From Minisyncoccota bacterium (GTDB taxonomy: Bacteria; Patescibacteriota; Minisyncoccia; Minisyncoccales; MHMH01), in contig JAQUTZ010000034.1 of the NCBI GenBank assembly GCA_028694095.1, forward strand, positions 1 through 5,082: DNA of 5,082 nucleotides. Reading direction: 5' to 3'. The translations under genes were made by a program, and so were the position numbers. This document shows positions 1 through 4,712 of this stretch, one piece after another (within the stretch, counting starts at the first letter, position 1; each line of letters opens with the position of its first letter). The notes below the pieces were generated by a model. The model was not told where the DNA came from, did no database searches, and saw only the letters and a program-made list of their open reading frames with translations.

Positions 1-2
1 TG

Positions 3-113
3 GGTTCTTTTACGCCGGCCTTGGCTTTTATTATCGGTTATGCCGGAGGAGACTTTATTGAAAACATTTACAAGATAATCATTAAAAAGTCTTCATTCTA
101 TGAGTCTCTTTAG
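3..113 (+). CDS. C-terminal end of an unidentified, probably membrane-associated protein (5' truncated)
   Basis: An open frame enters from the left edge and runs 36 codons to a TAG stop. The visible part starts with a hydrophobic, Gly-rich stretch (PALAFIIGYAGG, about visible residues 5-16), then DFIENIYKIIIKK, and ends in a short polar tail SSFYESL. This looks like a last membrane-embedded or amphipathic segment followed by a basic cytoplasmic tail. I do not recognise the family from so short a piece. The stop lies 14 bp inside the next gene, which begins in another frame at 100, so the two are probably co-transcribed and may be translationally coupled. The absence of stops and the membrane-like composition favour real coding sequence, but the short length keeps confidence moderate. 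Confidence 0.6.
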   Translation, partial: GSFTPALAFIIGYAGGDFIENIYKIIIKKSSFYESL

Positions 114-432
114 ACAAATTTCAGGATGGGTTCTTCTTTTGGGGGGAGCGTTGATTATAGTTTACGGACTTTATACTTCCTTCAACATCTTCACCGGCGA
201 GACCGAAGCTCCCGAGCTTTTTTCGTCGGAGAAGGGAAGCGTTGTTTCTTCTCAAGAGGCAGGGGGTATTGAGGGGCAGCTGCAGCAGATGATTCAAGAA
301 CAGCTGGAGGGCTTTCTTCCCTCAGCTTCCATTTTCGGTTTGCTTAATTTAGTGGCTTGGTCTATTTTCGCCGGAATCCTTATTTTCGGCGGAGCTCAGA
401 TTTCAAGCTTGGGAATAAAATTAATTAAATAA
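100..432 (+). CDS. Small two-helix membrane protein of unknown function (110 aa)
   Basis: The protein has a short basic N-terminus (MSLFR), a first hydrophobic helix at about residues 8-28, a polar loop at about 31-76, a second helix at about 77-98, and a tail ending KLIK. Basic residues at both ends predict both termini in the cytoplasm and the loop outside. The loop has a FNIFTGETEAPELF segment (28-41) followed by a Gln/Glu-rich, probably helical stretch (59-70). I recall similar small proteins in Parcubacteria genomes, always unnamed, and cannot assign a function. The first ATG lies just before the first helix, and no plausible alternative start was seen. No Shine-Dalgarno sequence precedes it. 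Its start overlaps the end of the upstream gene, so reinitiation after that gene's stop is plausible. Confidence 0.75.
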   Translation: MSLFRQISGWVLLLGGALIIVYGLYTSFNIFTGETEAPELFSSEKGSVVSSQEAGGIEGQLQQMIQEQLEGFLPSASIFGLLNLVAWSIFAGILIFGGAQISSLGIKLIK

Positions 433-498
433 GAACCTCGCCTAACGGAGAGAACCTTGGTTCGTTAAGGAATAATTATTTAATCTTAAACTAAAAAC
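432..498. other. Intergenic region with a 7-bp direct repeat and possible hairpin
   Basis: AGAACCT occurs at 432-438 and again at 451-457. GGTTC at 459-463 can pair with the GAACC core of either copy. A competing stem pairs CCTAACG (441-447) with CGTTAAGG (463-470), with one bulged base. The hairpin is followed by A/T-rich sequence and not by a T run, so it is not a standard intrinsic terminator. TAAACT at 487-492 is a weak -10-like hexamer 6 bp before the ATG at 499, without a convincing -35 box. The region could hold a promoter or a folded leader for the following operon, but it could also be chance. Confidence 0.25.
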
Positions 499-930
499 AT
501 GGCAAAAAAACATTCTTTAGTCAGGACTATCTATCTTTATCTTTTTACTATCATAGGCCTTTCTTTGGTGGTTATAGGCACGGTGAGGTTCTTGGATATG
601 GGGCTGAAAGCGTTTGTTTTTACCGGAGCCGACGAACCGGAAAGAATCCAGCAGAGATACTATCAGGGATATTTGCCTTCCGCCGTTGAAAAAATAGCCA
701 CTCCCGAAGATGTGGACGGAGTAGAGGGATTAACCGATGACGAAAAAGAATCTCTTAAGAACTTTATTAAAAATTACGAAGAATGGAGGGAGGAAGGAGC
801 GAAAATAGATTACGTGTCTTCCAGGAGGCAGCGGGACGCTTCCATAAACCTTTCACTGCTTTTGGTGGGGCTGCCTTTGTATCTTTACCACTGGAGGATA
901 ATAAGAAGAGAAACTAAAGGCGACGAATAA
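499..930 (+). CDS. Two-helix membrane protein, DUF5671-like (143 aa)
   Basis: The protein has a basic N-terminus, a first helix at about residues 9-30 starting with YLYLF (12-16), a long acidic outer segment at about 42-107, then RRQRDAS (109-115) leading into a second helix that ends GLPLYLYHW (124-132), and a basic cytoplasmic tail (RIIRRETK). The YLYLF start and the RRQRD...GLPLYLYHW end resemble DUF5671-type membrane domains, seen in many Parcubacteria and some other bacteria. This match is from memory and the family's function is unknown. The middle segment (about 76-101) is rich in Glu, Asp and Lys and is probably helical. No Shine-Dalgarno sequence precedes the ATG. The stop is 5 bp before the antiporter gene, which suggests one transcript. 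Membrane topology is more certain than family. Confidence 0.8.
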   Translation: MAKKHSLVRTIYLYLFTIIGLSLVVIGTVRFLDMGLKAFVFTGADEPERIQQRYYQGYLPSAVEKIATPEDVDGVEGLTDDEKESLKNFIKNYEEWREEGAKIDYVSSRRQRDASINLSLLLVGLPLYLYHWRIIRRETKGDE

Positions 931-935
931 CCATT

Positions 936-1931
936 ATGGAGCTTCTTCTTTGGATAGCAGTTTTTGCAGTCGCCATAGCCTTTTTAGTCAAAGGAGCGGA
1001 CTGGTTTGTTGAAAGTTCCGAAGTTTTCGGATTGGCGATGGGCCTTTCTCCTTTTATAGTCGGAGTTACGATAGTGGCGATAGGCACGTCTTTTCCCGAG
1101 CTTCTGACTTCCATTTTTGCCATCCTTAACGATGCTTCCGAGATAGTCGTAGCGAATGCGGTCGGTTCCAATATCTCAAACATTCTTCTTATCCTCGGGA
1201 TTTCCGCCATAGTTGCCGGCCGGCTGGTGATAACCAGGAGTCTTATCGACATCGACCTGCCGATATTTTTCGTAGTTTCGATATTGTTTTTGGGAGTAGC
1301 CATGGACGGACTGGTAACCTGGCAGGAAGCAATAATCCTTTTGCTGGCCTTTGTCGTATATTTTGTTTATTCCGCTACCCAGCGGCAGGGGAAAGAAGAA
1401 TCGAAGGAGGTTTCCATACTGCCGACGAGAGACATGCGCCGTCATCAGATGAAAGAAATGAAGGATTTAGAGAAAAAACCCCGGCTTAACTGGAAGGTTT
1501 TCTTTTTCTTTATTCTGGGCATCGTCGGATTATATATCGGCTCCAAATACGTTATTGAATCAACCCTTAAAATTTCCGAGATAGCCAATATCGCCCCGGC
1601 GATAGTGGCGATAACCGCCATAGCCATAGGAACCTCTCTTCCCGAGCTGATAGTTTCCGTCCAGGCGGCAAGAAAGGGAAAGCACGAAATTGCCATCGGA
1701 AACGTTTTCGGCTCCAATATTTTCAATATGCTGCTGGTAGTGGGAGTCCCCGCGCTGGTAACCGACCTAACCGTGGAGTACAACACCTTGACCTTGGGAA
1801 TTCCTGTTTTGATTTTCACCAGCATGTTTTTTGTGATTTCCGGAATATCCCAAAGGATTCACAAATGGGAGGGAGCGATGTATCTGGTGGCTTACGCGTT
1901 CTTCATCGGAAAACTATTCAAGATATTTTAA
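936..1931 (+). CDS. CaCA-family calcium/sodium antiporter (YrbG-like, 331 aa)
   Basis: This is an inner-membrane cation exchanger of the Ca2+:cation antiporter superfamily, which typically exports Ca2+ in exchange for Na+ or H+. The two family alpha repeats are clear. Repeat 1 has GTSFPELLTS (50-59) and GSNISNILLILG (77-88). Repeat 2 has GTSLPELIVS (232-241) and GSNIFNMLLVVG (259-270). The acidic ion ligands are Glu55 and Glu237. Each repeat lies in a five-helix half, giving about ten helices, and the halves are joined by a charged loop (about 148-188). Length matches prokaryotic members (about 320-340 aa). At the repeat-2 position where the Methanocaldococcus jannaschii exchanger has Asp240, this protein has Asn264. 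The ATG follows the preceding stop by 5 bp. The TAA stop abuts the next ATG directly. Ion specificity cannot be read from the sequence. Confidence 0.93.
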   Translation: MELLLWIAVFAVAIAFLVKGADWFVESSEVFGLAMGLSPFIVGVTIVAIGTSFPELLTSIFAILNDASEIVVANAVGSNISNILLILGISAIVAGRLVITRSLIDIDLPIFFVVSILFLGVAMDGLVTWQEAIILLLAFVVYFVYSATQRQGKEESKEVSILPTRDMRRHQMKEMKDLEKKPRLNWKVFFFFILGIVGLYIGSKYVIESTLKISEIANIAPAIVAITAIAIGTSLPELIVSVQAARKGKHEIAIGNVFGSNIFNMLLVVGVPALVTDLTVEYNTLTLGIPVLIFTSMFFVISGISQRIHKWEGAMYLVAYAFFIGKLFKIF

Positions 1932-3059
1932 ATGTTTAATTTTTTAAAAGGGCTTTCCGTTTTTTCCGGAACGATTATAGGGGTGGGAATTTTCGGGCTT
2001 CCTTACGTTGCCTCAAAGGCGGGATTTTCGGTGGTGTTGGCTTATTTTCTCTTTTTGACCGTAATAGCCGTAGTTATTCATTTGATGTATGCCGAGGTTT
2101 CTTTGGGTATGGGGAAAATTCACCAGTTCCCCGGAGCTGTGGGGATGTATTTGGGCCCTCGCTGGAAAAAGTTTACTTTTATAACAACCAGCTTCGGGCT
2201 GATAGGAGCCCTTTTGGCTTATTTGATAGTGGGCGGGAATTTTCTTTATTCGTTTTTTTCTCCGTCCTTCGGCGGGGGAATTTTGCTTTATACTCTCCTG
2301 TTTTTTGCTGCAGGAGCCTTTTTTATTTTCAGGGGAGTCAAAAGCATTTCCCTTATAGAGCTATTTCTTCTTTTGGTTTTCTTCGTAATTCTCGGGGCGT
2401 TTTTTGCAAAATCGATGCCTCATATAAACATCGATTACTTGAAGGGAGCGGATTTGAGCTTTTTTATTCTTCCTTACGGAGTGATACTTTTCGCTTTATG
2501 GGGAAGCAATATTATTCCGGAAGTAAAAGACATTGTTAAGGGCAGCAGGAAAATGCTGCGGCGGGTGGCGATTTCGGGAACTTTGCTGGCCTCCGTTACT
2601 TATCTGTTTTTCATTTACGTTATCTTGGGGGTTTCCGGGCCCGACACTTCCAAGGAGGCCATTTCCGGGTTGGTTCAGGCCCTGGATAACGGAATAATCA
2701 GATTCGGCTTTATTTTCGGAGTGATAACCTGTTTTACCTCTTTTATAACCCTGGGGCTGTCTCTGAAAAACATTTTGCACTGCGACTTCGGAGTAAACAG
2801 AAAGCTTTCATGGCTGATAACCTGCTCTCTGCCGCTTCTGCTTTTCTTTGCCGGAGCCAGGGAATTTATTGAAGTTATCGGTCTGACGGGAGCCGTGGCC
2901 GTGGGCATAATGGGGATAATAATAGTCTTTCTTTACAAAGAATTTATCTTAAGGAAATTCAACCGAAAAATCAGCCGGTTTGCCTATCTCTTGCCGGCCG
3001 TTTTCGTTTTGGGTGTGGCTCTCGAGATATTCTCTTTTTTTGCTGAAAATATTTCTTAA
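1932..3059 (+). CDS. Amino acid permease, APC superfamily, aromatic amino acid permease-like (375 aa)
   Basis: This is a polytopic inner-membrane protein with about 11 hydrophobic helices. Near the N-terminus GTIIGVGIFGLPY (13-25) is the signature of the first, unwound helix in LeuT-fold amino acid transporters. The GxGIFGLPY form fits the tryptophan/tyrosine permease and related Aa_trans-like families better than the classic APC permeases. A second recognisable part is LPYGVILFALWGSNIIPEV (180-198), which resembles the helix 6 region of these families. The likely role is proton- or sodium-coupled uptake of an amino acid, which would suit a small-genome organism that scavenges amino acids. 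Substrate and coupling ion are inferred only. Its length is slightly short for the roughly 400-aa E. coli relatives. The ATG starts right after the antiporter's TAA with no spacer, so translation is probably coupled. The downstream gap is 8 bp. Confidence 0.88.
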   Translation: MFNFLKGLSVFSGTIIGVGIFGLPYVASKAGFSVVLAYFLFLTVIAVVIHLMYAEVSLGMGKIHQFPGAVGMYLGPRWKKFTFITTSFGLIGALLAYLIVGGNFLYSFFSPSFGGGILLYTLLFFAAGAFFIFRGVKSISLIELFLLLVFFVILGAFFAKSMPHINIDYLKGADLSFFILPYGVILFALWGSNIIPEVKDIVKGSRKMLRRVAISGTLLASVTYLFFIYVILGVSGPDTSKEAISGLVQALDNGIIRFGFIFGVITCFTSFITLGLSLKNILHCDFGVNRKLSWLITCSLPLLLFFAGAREFIEVIGLTGAVAVGIMGIIIVFLYKEFILRKFNRKISRFAYLLPAVFVLGVALEIFSFFAENIS

Positions 3060-3068
3060 TCCGGATTA
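3057..3068. repeat. 12-bp perfect palindrome at the permease/EndoQ junction
   Basis: TAATCCGGATTA is its own reverse complement. It contains the permease stop codon (TAA, 3057-3059) and ends on the A of the EndoQ start codon. It could be a binding site for a dimeric regulator or a small RNA stem at the start site. However, a perfect 12-bp palindrome is expected about once by chance in 5 kb, so only its position makes it notable. Confidence 0.3.
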
Positions 3069-4306
3069 TGCTGGTTGCCGACTTACATCTGCACTCTAAA
3101 TATTCCCGAGCTACCTCCAAGGATATGGACTTGGAGAGCTTGGAGAAGTGGGCCGGAATAAAAGGGATAAACGTTCTGGGAACGGCGGATTTTACCCATC
3201 CTTTATGGCTTGAGGGTTTAAAGAATAAACTGGAGCCGGCCGAGGAAGGGCTTTTTAAAATCAAAAACGGTTCCGTCCGCTTTCTTTTGTCTACGGAAAT
3301 AAGCTGCATTTACAGCAAGGGGGGCAAGGTAAGGAAAATTCATATTATCGTGCTGGCCCCTTCTTTTGAGGCGGTTGGGAAAATAAACGCCAAATTAGAC
3401 AAGATAGGCAATCTTAAGGCCGACGGCAGGCCCATCCTGGGACTGGACGCCCTGGAGCTGGCTAAGATATGCTGGGATGCCTCTAAAGACTGCCTGGTTA
3501 TTCCGGCTCACGCCTGGACTCCGTGGTTTGGCATATTCGGCTCCAAGTCCGGTTTTGATTCAATGGAGGAATGTTTCGGCGATTATTCAAAATATATTTA
3601 TTCCATAGAAACAGGACTGTCGTCGGATCCGGCCATGAACTGGCGGCTTTCGTCTTTGGATAACATAACTTTAATTTCCAATTCCGATTCCCATTCTCCC
3701 TCGAAAATAGGCAGGGAGGCCAATGTTTTGAACGTCGGCGTCAACTATTCTGAAATTACCGGAGCCATAAAAGAAGGAAGCCCTGATAAATTTCTTTACA
3801 CCGTGGAGTTTTTTCCGGAAGAAGGCAAATATCATTATGACGGCCACCGCGCCTGCGAGGTCAGCCTTTCTCCCCAAGAATCCAAAAAATACAACAATAT
3901 CTGCCCTGTTTGCGGCAGACCCCTAACCATAGGGGTGATGAACAGAGTGGAAGAGCTGGCCGACAGGCCCGAAGGATTCAAGCCGGAAGGAGCAGTTCCA
4001 TATAAAAGCCTGGTCCCCTTGAAAGAGATTATTGCAGAGACTCTCGGGGTCGGAGCCGGCAGCCTTAAGGTTGGAAAAGCCTACGACAGCTTAATTAAAA
4101 ATATCGGCAGCGAATTTGAAATACTGCTGTCGGCTGATAAAAAAGATTTAGCCGGAACCGCCGGGCCGGAAATCGCCGAAGGGGTGGTTCGCGTGAGGGA
4201 GGGAAAAGTTCAAGTGGAGCCCGGCTACGACGGCGTCTACGGAAAAGTGAAGATATTTTCTCAAAACGAGGAGAGGGGTAAAATAAGGCAAAAGACTTTG
4301 TTTTAA
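3068..4306 (+). CDS. Endonuclease Q (EndoQ) family DNA repair nuclease (412 aa)
   Basis: EndoQ enzymes cut DNA 5' of deaminated bases (uracil, hypoxanthine, xanthine) and abasic sites, starting their repair. The N-terminal PHP domain (about 1-240) carries the expected metal ligands: DLHLHS (His7, His9), TADFTH (Asp41, His44), STEIS (Glu77), KIHII (His92), PAHAW (His148), IETGLSSD (Glu181) and SNSDSHS (Asp207, His209). SRATSK (13-18) is also typical of the family. A zinc-binding segment follows, with YHYDGHRAC (255-263) and CPVCG (279-283). The C-terminal domain (about 290-400) is mainly helical. Length matches known EndoQ proteins (about 390-425 aa). Databases often mislabel the family as UvrD helicase, but no Walker motifs are present. 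The protein ends RQKTLF, which resembles a bacterial beta-clamp-binding motif. The start fits the family N-terminus. No Shine-Dalgarno sequence is seen. It is probably co-transcribed with the genes on both sides. Confidence 0.93.
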   Translation: MLVADLHLHSKYSRATSKDMDLESLEKWAGIKGINVLGTADFTHPLWLEGLKNKLEPAEEGLFKIKNGSVRFLLSTEISCIYSKGGKVRKIHIIVLAPSFEAVGKINAKLDKIGNLKADGRPILGLDALELAKICWDASKDCLVIPAHAWTPWFGIFGSKSGFDSMEECFGDYSKYIYSIETGLSSDPAMNWRLSSLDNITLISNSDSHSPSKIGREANVLNVGVNYSEITGAIKEGSPDKFLYTVEFFPEEGKYHYDGHRACEVSLSPQESKKYNNICPVCGRPLTIGVMNRVEELADRPEGFKPEGAVPYKSLVPLKEIIAETLGVGAGSLKVGKAYDSLIKNIGSEFEILLSADKKDLAGTAGPEIAEGVVRVREGKVQVEPGYDGVYGKVKIFSQNEERGKIRQKTLF

Positions 4307-4310
4307 ATAT

Positions 4311-4673
4311 ATGATTGAAGAATATAAGCTCGGCCTTATTACAATCGACGGAGAAGATTACGACTACGACGTGCAGGTCCGCTGGGACGACGAGGTTTCC
4401 GAATGGCAGAGAGACGAAGACTATAAAATAAAACTGCAGGACGTTTTGCCGGCTTTAGAGCAAAACCCCGAAGTCATAGTAATCGGCAACGGCGAGGCGG
4501 GCATGTGCGAAGTGGAAGGAGAAGCCAAGAGAGCCATAGAGGAGAGGGGAATCAAGCTTATTATCGACAAGACCGAGCAGGCTACCAGGACTTTTAATAT
4601 CCGCAAGGAAGACTCAATGGAAGAGGAGGGCCGGCTGGAAAAAGTAATAGGGCTTTTTTGCCTGGAGTACTAA
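4311..4673 (+). CDS. Mth938-like domain protein (DUF498/MTH938 family, 120 aa)
   Basis: This is a small soluble protein made of one Mth938-type domain. Features that match the family are an N-terminal strand with TIDGEDYDYDVQVRW (11-25), a central PEVIVIGNGEAGMCEVEG (53-70) in place of the more usual GTG...G loop, EERGIKLIIDKTEQATRTFN (77-96), which matches the family's conserved Thr, Ala and Asn pattern, and a short C-terminal strand GLFCLEY (114-120). Length is typical of stand-alone members. The human relative NDUFAF3 helps assemble respiratory complex I, but the biochemical activity of the prokaryotic proteins is not known and none should be assumed here. The protein is strongly acidic. 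Cys66 and Cys117 are its only cysteines. It starts 4 bp after the EndoQ stop, and the next gene is a MEMO homologue, which may be the more meaningful neighbour. Confidence 0.85.
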   Translation: MIEEYKLGLITIDGEDYDYDVQVRWDDEVSEWQRDEDYKIKLQDVLPALEQNPEVIVIGNGEAGMCEVEGEAKRAIEERGIKLIIDKTEQATRTFNIRKEDSMEEEGRLEKVIGLFCLEY

Positions 4674-4690
4674 GGCTTCCCTTTTTTCTT
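4660..4690 (+). terminator. Weak candidate intrinsic terminator after the Mth938-like gene
   Basis: GCCT (4660-4663) can pair with AGGC (4673-4676) across a 9-base loop, and a T-rich tract with six consecutive T (4682-4687) follows. The stem is only 4 bp and overlaps the end of the coding sequence, and the T tract starts 5 bases after it. That is poor for a terminator. It is recorded because it lies in one of only two gaps above 30 bp in the window. Confidence 0.18.
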
Positions 4691-4698
4691 GTTTTGAT

Positions 4699-4704
4699 TA
4701 AAAT
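4699..4704 (+). promoter_or_regulatory. Candidate -10 element for the MEMO gene
   Basis: TAAAAT differs from the bacterial -10 consensus TATAAT at one position and lies 8 bp before the ATG at 4713. No convincing -35 box stands 16-18 bp upstream. If real, transcription would start at about 4711-4712 and the mRNA would have almost no leader, which fits the lack of a Shine-Dalgarno sequence. The region is A/T-rich, so a chance match is quite possible. Confidence 0.22.
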
Positions 4705-4712
4705 AACCAGTT

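Noticed and set aside
438..486. Intrinsic terminator after the 110-aa membrane protein
   Set aside because: The possible stem (441-470) has a bulge and is followed by mixed A/T sequence without a T run.
914..1303. Long reverse-strand open frames, for example 914-1303, 1176-1445, 1445-1825, 2496-2780, 2675-2908, 2971-3309, 3671-3877 and 4421-4606
   Set aside because: Each lies inside, or mostly inside, a well-supported forward gene. Their translations are low-complexity or rich in Ser, Thr, Lys and Arg with no recognisable motif, as expected for the complement of membrane-protein or conserved genes.
936..1931. The two similar halves of the antiporter as a recent gene duplication or repeat element
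   Set aside because: The similarity is limited to the alpha motifs at protein level, which is the ancient internal repeat of the whole CaCA superfamily. Nucleotide identity is not high over any long stretch.
4289..4303. Reading QKTLF as an archaeal PCNA-interacting box
   Set aside because: The archaeal/eukaryotic box needs an aromatic pair at positions 7-8 of the motif, but the protein stops at position 5. The bacterial clamp motif fits without extra assumptions.
3068..4306. Naming the PHP-domain gene a UvrD helicase, or a plain histidinol phosphatase or polymerase PHP domain
   Set aside because: No Walker A or B helicase motifs are present. The SRATSK, PAHAW, SNSDSHS and CPVCG motifs and the total length fit EndoQ specifically.
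3..4673. Recoding of TGA (as glycine, known in Gracilibacteria and SR1)
   Set aside because: None of the seven visible stops is TGA, which first looked suggestive. However, no gene contains an in-frame TGA, so there is no evidence for recoding. The standard bacterial code explains every gene.
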